Positions 17,080 to 26,913 of a stretch of 64,000 bases of DNA are shown here, in pieces; the first letter of the stretch is position 1; every line of letters starts with the position of its first letter. The DNA is from JABAAI01 sp965261955 (GTDB lineage: Bacteria > Spirochaetota > Leptospiria > Leptospirales > Leptonemataceae). A program made the translations under genes and the position numbers. Under the pieces are notes generated by a model. That model had not been told where the DNA came from, searched no databases, and saw nothing but the letters and a program-made list of their open reading frames with translations. The stretch lies in contig CBDHEM010000069.1 of the NCBI GenBank assembly GCA_965261955.1, positions 248,001 to 312,000 on the forward strand, read 5' to 3'.

Positions 17080-17830
17080 GAATACATTAATAAACGTTCA
17101 ACGAAAAAAAGACTCTGTAGCAGTATTATCATAACAATTACCTTTGCGGCTCATACTGGATACAAATCCATATTTATCAAGCTTGTTCCTAAATTGATAA
17201 CTCGCATATTGACTTCCCCTGTCAGAATGAAAAATCAGACCCTTCATAGACTTATTTTGAGGGCTTATTTTGAGCAACGGGCTCTGTCCAAAGCTTCTAG
17301 GCAGAGCTTCTATGCAAAACTTCTAGGGCCATTTCTGTTCTCATGTGATCTGCAAAGAGACCAACCAACTATTTTTCTGCGGCATAAATCAAGTATCACG
17401 CATAGATATAACCAACATAGGTCTGATTGAATGCAAGTGATATCAGAAACCCAGATCTGATTAGGTTCAAGGATATTAAATTCCTGTCCTAGTAGCTTCT
17501 TAGAAATAGGGTAGAGCATGAGCTGAATTTGTAGTCAGAACCTTGAATTTAGGCTTAATTTGGGCAGAAAGTCCTATATTTCTCATGACTTTAGCCACTC
17601 TATTTTCTGAAAGCTTACATCTCATGTAATTCGGACGTAATTCTTGGAGAGCCATTACCCGTAAACTTGTGAAAAATATCTCTAATCATATTTTCAAGTT
17701 TTTGTGTCTCAAAAGCCCTTTTACTTGTTTTATGTTTTACCCAAACATTAAAACCGCTCCTTGGAATCGTTAATAAAGAGCGCATTTTCTGCACAGGAAA
17801 TGAGGAGCGATGTTTCTGAATAAATTGAAA
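17080..17830 (-). pseudogene. IS3 transposase OrfB, decayed
   Basis: Pieces of the intact OrfB are visible in different frames: LYPISKKLLGQEFNILEPNQ and IWVSDITCIQSDLCWLYLC (first catalytic Asp region), and the HSDRGSQYAS region near 17190-17240. Frameshifts lie near 17270-17330 (duplicated GCTTCTAGG-like stretches), 17510 and 17640. No functional product is expected. Confidence 0.8.
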
Positions 17831-17832
17831 CT

Positions 17833-18129
17833 TTATTTCTGTGATTTGATGAAAATGGTTACTGACTTTTTTAAGATATCCCTTTCTTGACGAAGTTCGG
17901 AATTCTCTTTACGAAGCCTATACAATTCCGCCTCTATAGAACGACTAGGATCAACGTTATTAAACTCATATTTCCTACGCCATTTATAGCGTGTAGTTTC
18001 AGATAGCTCAAAAGCTTCACAGACTTCTTTTGCTAAAAGCTTATTTTTGATCCAGTAGTCTACCACCGTATCTTTCTTAAATCGTTCATCATAGCGTTTA
18101 GCTGACGCCTTGATAGTGTTTGTTTCCAT
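17833..18129 (-). CDS. IS3 transposase OrfA (helix-turn-helix), from decayed element
   Basis: 98 residues, still open: METNTIKASAKRYDERFKKD, the helix-turn-helix KEVCEAFELSETTRYKWRRK, then a leucine-zipper-like coiled coil (IEAELYRLRKENSELRQERD). It differs from the intact OrfA (35553-35846) by scattered substitutions and one extra Val. OrfA binds the terminal repeats and needs OrfB for transposition, which is broken here. It might still interfere with the intact element. Confidence 0.7.
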   Translation of the reverse strand: METNTIKASAKRYDERFKKDTVVDYWIKNKLLAKEVCEAFELSETTRYKWRRKYEFNNVDPSRSIEAELYRLRKENSELRQERDILKKSVTIFIKSQK

Positions 18130-18236
18130 GTTATAAAAACCATGTTATAAAAACCATCTCATAAAACCCATGTTCTCCTCCTCCATAACGTCTAGCCTCT
18201 TTGAAGTGGACTGTCCACTCTTTTGGGGGAAGGTCA

Positions 18237-18484
18237 GTGTTCGTGAAAACATTGAAATAACTGCGACAGTCCCCGCACCAGTAATGACCTTCTTTCTTTT
18301 GTGCTGTTATTTTGTTACAATCCTCATACTTGGCACAAACAGGCTTGTCGCCCTATTGCAGTTTTTCAAAGTATTGGATAGCACTATTGTTATCGGGGTA
18401 TTGTTCGATAAGTTGATATAGGCTCAGGGTTTTAACTGGAGGTTTCCGCTTCGACATAGTCCTACCCTGTATTAGTTTATCCAT
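18237..18484 (-). pseudogene. IS1595-type transposase N-terminal remnant
   Basis: From ATG 18457 (or 18484) the minus strand reads MSKRKPPVKTLSLYQLIEQY, then AIQYFEKLQ, an in-frame TAG where a Trp codon is expected, then CAKYEDCNKI and HYWCGDCRSYFNVFTN. This is the C-x4-C ... C-x2-C zinc-ribbon beginning of IS1595-type transposases. It ends abruptly at the IS3 right terminus. About 210 bp between it and the next gene show nothing recognisable. Confidence 0.6.
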
Positions 18485-18698
18485 AATGTGGCTACGGAGC
18501 CTTATAATATAAGGCTGTTTGTCAAGTTTCGTGCAAGAAATTATTGCTATCCTTTGTCAAGTTAACTACGTAAGTCCCGTATATTATACTGAAATGATAC
18601 TTTTCGTTGCAGTAGCTTTCTAATATGGCTTTATGATTATAGGATCCATAGTATGAATCCATGTCCTAACAAAGCACTCCACAGAGCGTACTCGTTTA

Positions 18699-19370
18699 CT
18701 AATTTAGATAACCTCCTCGTATATTTGATTTTTCGTGAATAATGTGCAGGAGTGGTATTTGTTCTTGATAGAATTCGATCAAGGCTGAAATCATATCTTT
18801 TGTCTTTCGTATGGAAAGAAAAATTTGTTTTGTCTCTTGAGGGATTTGCAGAAAATACGTAGATAAATAAGCAATAGCCCGGGCTTCTTTTGGAATTTTT
18901 GCCTGCCCAAGATACTCTTGGATTTCGTATCCTATGAGGTGTATGTACTCATATAGTAAAGTTAAAAGATATTGCGCATCTTCTTCGTCTTCTTTTGCAG
19001 AAATTTCCGTTACTTCAATTTCTACTTTCCCACGAAGATAGTTTTTTTCATAACTCAATTCTCTGATCCAAAATCGAGACCGACCAATGGCGTTAACGAT
19101 GATATCATTTTGGTCTGTGGTCTCTAAGGCTATAATTTTAGTGGCTATTCCCACATTATGGGGTTGTACAGGGGAATTTGATGTTTCATCCATATCTTTA
19201 ATTAAAATCACGCCAAAATCTTTCTTTTCGCAAAAACACTCATGGAGTATTTTTTGGTAATGCCCTTCAAAAATATTTAGCCGAATAGGGAAACCGGGGT
19301 AGAAAGTAGATTGTAGGGGTAAAAGTGGCAGTTCTTGCATAGTATTTGAACTATCCTTAGACGACGGCAT
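18699..19370 (-). CDS. LON substrate-binding-domain protein
   Basis: 223 residues resembling the N-terminal substrate-binding domain of Lon protease without the AAA+ and peptidase parts: LPLLPLQSTFYPGFPIRLNIFEGHY, FGVILIKDMDET, HNVGIATKIIALETTDQNDI, AIGRSRFWI and a helical C-terminal half. Stand-alone versions are common in bacteria and their role is not settled; some are proposed to bind unfolded proteins. It is soluble, with no signal peptide. The start at MPSSKDSS is the only good ATG. It diverges from the exoprotein gene to its right, leaving a 205-bp shared upstream region. Confidence 0.8.
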   Translation of the reverse strand: MPSSKDSSNTMQELPLLPLQSTFYPGFPIRLNIFEGHYQKILHECFCEKKDFGVILIKDMDETSNSPVQPHNVGIATKIIALETTDQNDIIVNAIGRSRFWIRELSYEKNYLRGKVEIEVTEISAKEDEEDAQYLLTLLYEYIHLIGYEIQEYLGQAKIPKEARAIAYLSTYFLQIPQETKQIFLSIRKTKDMISALIEFYQEQIPLLHIIHEKSNIRGGYLN

Positions 19371-19575
19371 ATATAGTACGAAAAATAGTCTATTTTTTAA
19401 GTTATGGCACTATTATTTTTTCCTTTTCGGCTATTTAAAGTGAAAAAATAGGTCCACACAAAATAAAAATCAATAAATATATAGATCAATTATAGTCGTT
19501 GGATGGTTATCGGGTGAGAGATAATTTATATAAAAAAAAACGGAACAATACAAAAGTAAAAGACCTTATAGGCAT
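19371..19575. promoter_or_regulatory. Divergent upstream region of the LON-domain and exoprotein genes
   Basis: Very AT-rich. AAAAATA-GTC-TATTTTT near 19380-19397 is a perfect inverted repeat, and an A9 run lies at 19532-19540, about 35 bp before the exoprotein ATG. Slippage in the A9 run could alter promoter spacing; no clear -35/-10 pair can be fixed by eye. Confidence 0.3.
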
Positions 19576-22500
19576 ATGCCAAAACAAAAAAATAAGCTTT
19601 TTCTTTTTTCTTTCAAAGCATTGTCGTTAAAAAATATATGGAAAAACCTGGGGATAAGATTTGTTTTTTGCAGTCTTCTTTCTTCTGGTTATTTCTCTGT
19701 ATGGTCGGAAAGGATTCCGATTATTCCCGAGGCCAATGCTAGTGAAGGGAAAAAAGCGACCCTAGACATCGCACCAAATGGTGTGACTGTTGTCAATATT
19801 GCAAAGCCAAATAGAGAGGGGTTATCCCATAACCTTTTCCAAGATTTTCATGTTTCTCGACGTGGCGTGGTTATGAATAATAGTCGGGGCATTGGTCGTT
19901 CTCAATTGGCAGGAACGATTTTAGGTAACCCTAAATTAAATGGGGGAGCTGCTCGTATCATTCTGGCCGAGGTGGTTGGGGGAAGTCCCTCACGATTAGA
20001 AGGCTATACAGAAATTTTTGGACAACAAGCGGAGTATATTCTTGCGAATCCTTATGGTATAAGTTGTAATGGGTGTGGTTTTATCAATACACCGAGAGTG
20101 ACACTCTCAACAGCTAGACCACAATGGGAAGGCGATCATTTACGAGGCTTATCTGTGGAGAGGGGCGAAATAGGTTTTTATGGGAGTGGTGTGAATGCAA
20201 AAAATGTAGAGTACTTCGATATAATCACGCAGAGAGTAATTGCGCAAGCAGAGATACGAGCAAAGAAATTATCCTTTTTTTTGGGTCGCAATAACTTTGA
20301 TTATATGACTCGTCGTATCACTTCTCAACAGGCGGCAGGAATAGATAGTCATAGCACAGCATGGGCATTGGATGCTAGTAGTATGGGTAGTATGTACGCA
20401 GATCATATTTACTTAGAGGCCACAGAAAATGGGATTGGTGTTCGAATGGCTAATCATATGGCCGCCAATACGGGTGACCTAAAGATTACTGCGGCAGGAA
20501 ATATCTTGCTAAAAAAACAAATTTCATCCGTGGGTGATATTACTTTTCGTACGAAACAAAAGATTCTCATAGAAGATAAATTATATGGGGGAAGGAATAT
20601 AAAAATATATGCAGATGAAATAGAGATCAAAGAAACGGGTAGTTTATTTTCTAGAGAGAGGCTTTTTGTAAATGGAGAACGATTTTCTGTAAAGCAAGGA
20701 GGGCAAATTGCGGCCGGTGTGGGTAGTGATGGTAGACTCTATGGTAGACTCTTATGGGAACAAAATATAGAAAAAAAAGAGAATGGTATATTGGAAATTA
20801 CCCTAGGAGCTAGGTTAATGAACTCTGGGCTAATTGCAGCCAACCAGAGTATGAAACTCCAAGTAAGGGGAGACATCACAAATGAGTCGATATTTTTTTC
20901 AGGTGGTACCATGGAAGTGTACTCTTCTACATTTACCAATGGAGAGGGGGCAGAGTTACTTTCTTTTGGAAGTATCACATTGGCTCGTAATGCTCGTTTA
21001 GAACAATCTACCCAAGTAAGCAATCAGTCCGGACGAATAGAATCCCAAAAAGGGAATGTCACCATTTATAGCGATAGTATAGAAAATATAAGAAAAAATT
21101 TCGCAGTTCGTGTCGATCGCTTTACTGGTGGATCTATATCATTACCCGGTTTCCGATGTGAGGAAGACGATTGTTTTGGTAATCCTTGGAATGGTCGTGT
21201 TCGTCGATTAAAAGAACAAGCTGTTTTAAATGGTGCACTCACTACGGTAGCCGCTCAAATTTTTGCTGGAGATAGTGTGCGGCTTTTTGCTAACCTAATT
21301 CAAAATGAATACAGTCAAATTTATGCCAAAAACGATATATCTATTGAAAGTGCTGTTATCGAGAATCGTGCCGGCCAAATGTACGAATCCTACGAAAATC
21401 GAAATTGGCATGTGGATTTTAATCATAGTGTGGGTGATGTATGCAAAAGAAAGGTACTCGGAGTATGTCAGTCTAAACATCAATACTATGCACCAGCTTG
21501 GGTAAGTGCTTCCTACCTTGAAGAAGAAAGTATAGGTAATGATATTGATGCCATAATGCATGCTGGAAGAGATATAAACATTGCGGGTAATTTCCAAAAT
21601 TATGGTGGGGCAACTAGACAAGCGAATACCACTACTGATTTGAGTCCTTCTTCCACAATAGATGTACACCTCTTCAAGGAAGCGAAAGGGCTTTTTATTA
21701 CATCTGCGAATGTAGACCATCCATATCTTATTGAAACCAATCCCCTATTTGCGAATTTAGATCGTTATATAGGTTCAGATTATTTTTTTGATAAAACGGG
21801 TATTACACTAGAAAAACTAAGATATAACCAACGCTTAGGAGACCCCTTTTATGAAACACGGTTAGTTCAAAAGCAAATTTTTGAAAAAATAGGAATGAAA
21901 TTCACTCAAGAAAAAATCATCAATAGTGCAGAACAAATGAAGTTTCTTTTTGATAATGCGGCCCAAGCAAAGGATGCTCTACAACTAACGGTCGGTATTT
22001 CCTTGGATGCCAAACAAATACAGAACTTAAAGCGTGATATTATTTGGTTAGAAGAACGTATGGTGCGTGGGAAGAGAGTACTCGTTCCCCAGCTCTACTT
22101 AAGCAAGTTAACCAGACAAAAAGCATACATTCATAAGGCGAGTATACAAGCTAGGAATATAAACATCAAGGGCGCTAGTTTTATAAATGAAGGTGGTAAC
22201 TTGTTTGCTAAAGATAAAATTGATATTCGTACTAGTGGTGATATTAGAAACATTCTGGGAAAATTGGAAGGAAATAAACTCATACTATACTCGAAAAAAA
22301 ATATCAGAAATCAAAGTGGGACTATCCAAGGTAAGGAAGTTCATGTGACGGCTATAGAGAATGTAGTGAATGAAGTCTTAAAAAAGAGATTGTCTAACGA
22401 TTCACATAATTACTCAGATTTTCACTTGGGAAAAAGCATTATACAAAGTATTGATAATGACACTGGTGAAAAAAAAGAAAGCCTAGAACAGATAGGACTA

Positions 22501-25500
22501 TTAAAAATTTCAGCTGGTGGAGACATACGTAACATTGGTTCTCAGTTATACGCAAAGGGAAATGCCCATATAGCGGCTGGTGGAAATATTCAATTGGATA
22601 GTTTAGTTTTAGAAAATAAATTTAGGAGACTTGTTTCTGATCGTTTTGCAAAATTTTCTTTTATAAAAAGTAATCCTGAAAAAAGTGATTATGAAAAAAG
22701 CTTTAAACGTAATCATCTTGCTTCTTTACTAGAGGTGGGAGGTGATTTGAGCCTTGCTAGTCGAAAGAATTTTTCTATGATAGGTGCTCAGCTTTCTGTG
22801 GAAGGGAGTGGTGATATAGATATCATGGGCAATATTTCCATTCGGAATGTACATGATATTGATTTTTATGAAAAAAAAGTAACACACAAGGAAAGAACAA
22901 GTCGCATAGGAAAATCTTCTTCTCAAACAACTACTCAAGTTCAAGGGCATAAAAGGAAAAAGACTATTTCTTCTAGTCTTTCTTTTGGAAAAGATGTAAG
23001 TATCACCAGTCAAAATAAAATAAAGCTAATAGCTTCTAAATTGTACACTAGAGCTAGGCTTAGTCTAAATGCAGATGATATTGTCACCTCCCATGGGAAA
23101 AATTCTATAGAAGAAAGGAATACTAGTATTACAAGGAGATCAGGTTATAGCATCAGTTCCAAAGGTGCGAATGGCCATTCTTCTTTGGAGAAGCAAAAAC
23201 AAAATTCGAGTCGTACTGAAATTGTACTCTCTCAAATAGTGGGTGGTAGTATTGATATAAATAGTCGCAAAAACATCCATTTAGAAGGTTTAGGATTGCT
23301 TTCTCAAAATGATCTAACGATTCATGCCGGAGGTGATTTCACTCTGGGAGCCGTTAAAAAAATCCAAAGTAGTTTTGAATCGAATTATAAAGAAGAAATT
23401 GACATAGATTTAAAACAAGATGCAGATTTGACGCTCTCTTACGGAGTTAGTCAGAGTGAAAGTCAAACTAGTCAAGAGACGGCGGTATCCTCTCTTCTCC
23501 AATCCAACTCTGGGAATATTTATATAGAAGCGGGCAATGGTCTATTTGTAAAGGGATCAAATATTGTCGCCAAAGAAGGAGATATAGAGCTCCATGGAAA
23601 AAATACAATTGAAATCCTTTCTGCAAAAGAATATGCATCACAGGGTACAAATTCCTCTCAGATGAAAGGCTCTCTGAGTACTAATGTAGTCAAGCTGGCT
23701 TCTGGTGTAGTCAATTTTGAAGTTTCCCTTTCTGATGGTCAGAGTGATAGTTCCTCTGCTAGTACAAATCATCTCCAAAGTCTCTTAGGAGCCAAGAAGG
23801 GAAGGCTCTATATGCATAGCAATGGTGATATGAAAATTAAGGGAGCCATTGTGAAAGGCAAAGATGTTGCAATCAAGGTACTGAAAAATCTAGATTTAGA
23901 AAGCGTACAAAATACTTCCGCTTTTCAATCGAATAGTCAGAGCCGTCGTATGAGCCTTTCTTATGGGCCAGGAGATATGGGCTTTTCCGCCAGCTATAAC
24001 CAATCCAAGGCCACCGGGAATAGGGCTTGGGTAGATAGTGTTACAAGTATAGTGGGTACAAGCTCTGTTGATATGAATATAGGTGAGAATATGAAAATAA
24101 AAGGAGCTAGCATTGCTAATCAAAAAATAATTCAAGAAATTCAACATGATGCTGGCAATCTGAATATACTTGTGGGAGGTAAGCTTTCTGTAGAGTCTAT
24201 AATGGATTACGATATATCGAAGAGTTCTAGTCATGGTGCCGGCGTTGGCTATAATACCGGTGGAGATTTTTTAGATGCTATTGAAAATAATTCTCTGCAA
24301 TTCACAAAAAAAAATAAAAATAAGCGGGGCATTACACGGGCAACTATTGGTATGGGAAAAATAAAAGTGGGAAAGGGGCGTATAGCAAAAGAGCTAAATC
24401 GAAATATACAAGAGCAGCAAGAAATTACTAAAGATGAGAAAAGTGATAGGGGATTGTCTCTAGATGCTGGTGACTATGCAAGGCTAATCAAAAACTATCG
24501 CAAGGGTAAAGATGGTGTCGAAACTCTTCTAGATAATATAGACACTTTTTCGATTGGAGAAACTATGGAAGTTGTTCGTTCTTCCAGACAAATCATTGGA
24601 GCGGGTTCTGGCGTGGCTTCTAGTAGTGGGCGTGTAGTGCAAGATGTGACAAAAAGGATTGGAGAAGAAAAGTTAGGGCGAAAATGGTCAGAGGAACTGA
24701 GTCAAATTGCTGAATACACAAATACCCAAGCAGACTTTCTTTATGAACTAGATATTAAAAACAGAGTATTATATAAGATCAAGACTGAGCTTGGTATTTT
24801 CAAAAACTTAGATATAATCAAAAAGCAGTTAGATAATTTAGATAAAAAAATGGTCCAAGTTGGGATAGACACTTCTCAAAGAATGAAGAATTCCGTACTA
24901 GGGGATCACAATGGTAAGCATTGGAACTGGGAAAATGATACAGAGTTGATCAGCCGTATCGCATCTGATATTGAAAAAGGTTTAAATATTTTAGAAGGAG
25001 ATTTTGAGTATAATAGTTTTGAAAATAGTGTCAAGGATGCAATGGGTAAGTTAGAGTTTTTAGGTGGCATAGGTTATAATGATCAAAAAAAAGACGATAT
25101 TTTACATTCTTTATTGTATGGAATGAAAGGTAGTATTGTCTCCAATATCAAAAAGAGTTTTCATAGAGATAGTAGTGAGTTCACAGAAAAAAAAGTAGGT
25201 TTGCTCGATTATATAGGTGTAGATAGTGGAGAAGTTGCTGAATGGCTTTGGAATACAAGAGATCAAATCGCTCAAAAAAAGATTCAGAAAGCCTATCAAG
25301 AACGGCAAATCCAAGAAAAGAAACAAGATGGTCTTGTTTTATCTTTACTCCATTCTGTAGGAAGTAACATCAAGAATTTCACAGAATCCATAAAAAACAT
25401 TCGTGATGTGGGTCACTATAAAAACGATTTGAGTTTATCTACTGCATTATTTCAAAAAAAAGATTCAGGTGAGGCTCTCACTTCCAAAGAAGTTTCTTTT

Positions 25501-26250
25501 ATAGGAAGGCGTTTTAGAAAAATCAAAAAAGCTACAGATGCAAAGAAATATCAACAAAATAGGAAAAATACAAAACTACTCAATAAATTAGAAAATATTA
25601 TAAAAGATGCAGATGAGCTAGAATTTGATTCTGGTATGAAGGCCGAGAGAAAGAATTTACAAAATTATTTGCAAAATAAGATTCAGTTGAAAGAGAAACA
25701 ACGCATCACAGCTAGATTACGAGAAATTGATAAGAAAGAGGAAGCTTTCTTACGCGTAAAAAAAGCCCTTGTGAAGGGGAGAGAAGATAAGAAGGTCATT
25801 GCTCAAAAAATTTTAGCGAAGCTTTGTAATGTTATTTCTTACAATCGTATACAGGTTGTAACTGGAAAAAGTAATCGTAGCCTAGAGAAGTTTTATGTAG
25901 AAGAGCTACAAAAGGGTAATATAGGTCACTCGGGTAAGCGGGTAGATTTCGTAAGTGGTTCAGGTAGTAATGTTTGGCGTGAAGAAGCGGCCATGCGTCG
26001 TCTGGCTCTCCCTAAAAAGAAGGGCATAGATGCTACGAATTTCTTTGAAAAAGAACTGAATAGCTCTGGGAGACAGACAGCAATAGTATATCAGGATACT
26101 GACAATAAGCCCGGACCGAATCATTTTTTTCTGATTGCACGTAATGAAAAAGGGGATTGGATGAATTTAGATCATAGTTCTGTAAATAAAAAAACAAGGG
26201 GAGAAAAAGTAAAATGGGATAAAGTGCATAGAATAGATTATATGAAATAG
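19576..26250 (+). CDS. Filamentous-haemagglutinin/CdiA-like two-partner-secretion exoprotein with C-terminal papain-like toxin candidate
   Basis: 2224 residues. A long lysine-rich signal region ends near EANASEG (about residue 57). Residues about 60-230 are the TPS secretion domain (NGVTVVNIAKPNREGLSHN, GVVMNNS, LGNP, AEYILANPYGISCNGCGF with the NPYG motif). A long repetitive beta-helix of haemagglutinin-type repeats follows to about 1480, then a Lys/Glu-rich helical region. The last ~140 residues differ: Cys2084 (KLCNVISYNRI), His2183 (GPNHFFLIAR) and Asn2197/Asp2199 (GDWMNLDHS) could be a papain-fold Cys-His-Asn/Asp triad. In CDI systems TpsB exports the protein and the C-terminus kills neighbours. 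Neither a TpsB gene nor an immunity gene is evident in the window. Confidence 0.85.
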   Translation: MPKQKNKLFLFSFKALSLKNIWKNLGIRFVFCSLLSSGYFSVWSERIPIIPEANASEGKKATLDIAPNGVTVVNIAKPNREGLSHNLFQDFHVSRRGVVMNNSRGIGRSQLAGTILGNPKLNGGAARIILAEVVGGSPSRLEGYTEIFGQQAEYILANPYGISCNGCGFINTPRVTLSTARPQWEGDHLRGLSVERGEIGFYGSGVNAKNVEYFDIITQRVIAQAEIRAKKLSFFLGRNNFDYMTRRITSQQAAGIDSHSTAWALDASSMGSMYADHIYLEATENGIGVRMANHMAANTGDLKITAAGNILLKKQISSVGDITFRTKQKILIEDKLYGGRNIKIYADEIEIKETGSLFSRERLFVNGERFSVKQGGQIAAGVGSDGRLYGRLLWEQNIEKKENGILEITLGARLMNSGLIAANQSMKLQVRGDITNESIFFSGGTMEVYSSTFTNGEGAELLSFGSITLARNARLEQSTQVSNQSGRIESQKGNVTIYSDSIENIRKNFAVRVDRFTGGSISLPGFRCEEDDCFGNPWNGRVRRLKEQAVLNGALTTVAAQIFAGDSVRLFANLIQNEYSQIYAKNDISIESAVIENRAGQMYESYENRNWHVDFNHSVGDVCKRKVLGVCQSKHQYYAPAWVSASYLEEESIGNDIDAIMHAGRDINIAGNFQNYGGATRQANTTTDLSPSSTIDVHLFKEAKGLFITSANVDHPYLIETNPLFANLDRYIGSDYFFDKTGITLEKLRYNQRLGDPFYETRLVQKQIFEKIGMKFTQEKIINSAEQMKFLFDNAAQAKDALQLTVGISLDAKQIQNLKRDIIWLEERMVRGKRVLVPQLYLSKLTRQKAYIHKASIQARNINIKGASFINEGGNLFAKDKIDIRTSGDIRNILGKLEGNKLILYSKKNIRNQSGTIQGKEVHVTAIENVVNEVLKKRLSNDSHNYSDFHLGKSIIQSIDNDTGEKKESLEQIGLLKISAGGDIRNIGSQLYAKGNAHIAAGGNIQLDSLVLENKFRRLVSDRFAKFSFIKSNPEKSDYEKSFKRNHLASLLEVGGDLSLASRKNFSMIGAQLSVEGSGDIDIMGNISIRNVHDIDFYEKKVTHKERTSRIGKSSSQTTTQVQGHKRKKTISSSLSFGKDVSITSQNKIKLIASKLYTRARLSLNADDIVTSHGKNSIEERNTSITRRSGYSISSKGANGHSSLEKQKQNSSRTEIVLSQIVGGSIDINSRKNIHLEGLGLLSQNDLTIHAGGDFTLGAVKKIQSSFESNYKEEIDIDLKQDADLTLSYGVSQSESQTSQETAVSSLLQSNSGNIYIEAGNGLFVKGSNIVAKEGDIELHGKNTIEILSAKEYASQGTNSSQMKGSLSTNVVKLASGVVNFEVSLSDGQSDSSSASTNHLQSLLGAKKGRLYMHSNGDMKIKGAIVKGKDVAIKVLKNLDLESVQNTSAFQSNSQSRRMSLSYGPGDMGFSASYNQSKATGNRAWVDSVTSIVGTSSVDMNIGENMKIKGASIANQKIIQEIQHDAGNLNILVGGKLSVESIMDYDISKSSSHGAGVGYNTGGDFLDAIENNSLQFTKKNKNKRGITRATIGMGKIKVGKGRIAKELNRNIQEQQEITKDEKSDRGLSLDAGDYARLIKNYRKGKDGVETLLDNIDTFSIGETMEVVRSSRQIIGAGSGVASSSGRVVQDVTKRIGEEKLGRKWSEELSQIAEYTNTQADFLYELDIKNRVLYKIKTELGIFKNLDIIKKQLDNLDKKMVQVGIDTSQRMKNSVLGDHNGKHWNWENDTELISRIASDIEKGLNILEGDFEYNSFENSVKDAMGKLEFLGGIGYNDQKKDDILHSLLYGMKGSIVSNIKKSFHRDSSEFTEKKVGLLDYIGVDSGEVAEWLWNTRDQIAQKKIQKAYQERQIQEKKQDGLVLSLLHSVGSNIKNFTESIKNIRDVGHYKNDLSLSTALFQKKDSGEALTSKEVSFIGRRFRKIKKATDAKKYQQNRKNTKLLNKLENIIKDADELEFDSGMKAERKNLQNYLQNKIQLKEKQRITARLREIDKKEEAFLRVKKALVKGREDKKVIAQKILAKLCNVISYNRIQVVTGKSNRSLEKFYVEELQKGNIGHSGKRVDFVSGSGSNVWREEAAMRRLALPKKKGIDATNFFEKELNSSGRQTAIVYQDTDNKPGPNHFFLIARNEKGDWMNLDHSSVNKKTRGEKVKWDKVHRIDYMK

Positions 26251-26515
26251 ACCAGTGTGTATGATCGCTACCAGAGCTTTATCACGAATACCTAGCGGTC
26301 TGTTGGTGTACCTATCACATATTAGGGGATAAAACAAGCGAAGCCTGGGTGACCTCTTCTCAAAAAAAATTATGATATTCCCACAGTGGAGGGCTTGCTC
26401 ATTACTTGGAAAGCTTTGCTTTAGGGATGCATCGTAGTAGGCTTTGCTGAGGCAAAGCTCCCGATTTTAAGGGCGCGAAAAAGGCAAGGCTCCACATGGG
26501 AAACAAGCAAAGCTT
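26251..26515. repeat. Gap after the exoprotein with R1-type repeat units
   Basis: The first ~110 bp (26251-26360) hold no recognisable gene and no obvious immunity gene. From about 26385 come R1-type sequences: TTGGAAAGCTTTGC, then GGCTTTGCTGAGGCAAAGCT (hairpin GCTTTGC/GCAAAGC), GGGCGCGAAAAAGGCAAGGC and CACATGGGAAACAAGC. The last unit runs straight into the first R2 repeat at about 26510. Confidence 0.7.
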
Positions 26516-26910
26516 GTTTTTATCCACAGACTCTGGCTTATTTTTATCCAAAGCTCGTCCTCAGCAAAACGCCGCTACACAAAGGACTTCCTTTCGCACC
26601 CTTCCAGAATCGCCGCTTCTATCACAAAAACAAGCGAAGCTTGTTTTTATCCACCAAAGCCCAGTCCACACCAAAAAGCACTCCTACACAAAGGGCCTTT
26701 CCCCACATCCTTCCAGAATCGCCGCTTCAATCGCAAAAACAAGCGAAGCTTGTTTTATCCATAACTCTGCCTTATTTTTATCCAAAGCCCGGTCCTCACA
26801 AAAAACGCCCTACACAAAAGGCTTTTTTCCGCACCCTTCCAGAATCGCCGCTTCAATCGCAAAAACAAGCGAAGCTTGTTTTTATCCACAACTCTGGCTT
26901 ATTTCCCTAT
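26510..26910. repeat. R2 repeat block 1
   Basis: Three to four R2 units, about 110-130 bp apart. Each contains CAGAATCGCCGCTTC-A/T-ATC, then a symmetric hairpin (AAAAACAAGC pairing with GCTTGTTTTT around GAA; perfect at 26626-26648 and 26861-26883), then ATCCAC and a Leu/Trp-like CTCTGGCTTATTT tail. TTATCCACA occurs at 26520-26528 and 26882-26890. A-run before and T-run after the stem make each hairpin look like a two-way intrinsic terminator. It lies at the 3' ends of both the exoprotein gene and the first GLUG lipoprotein gene. Confidence 0.8.
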
Positions 26911-26913
26911 CCG

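Larger units (their letters stand above)
17057..18236 (-). mobile_element. Decayed IS3-family element
   Basis: Aligns with the intact IS3 copy at 34631-35901. Its right terminus (GGGGGAAGGTCA ending at 18236) is preserved, but the left ~200 bp, including the end of the orfB gene and the left terminus, is missing or unrecognisable. It interrupts the IS1595-type remnant that continues from 18237. Confidence 0.75.

Noticed and set aside
17056..17430. 124-codon plus-strand frame
   Set aside because: Antisense to the decayed IS3 orfB.
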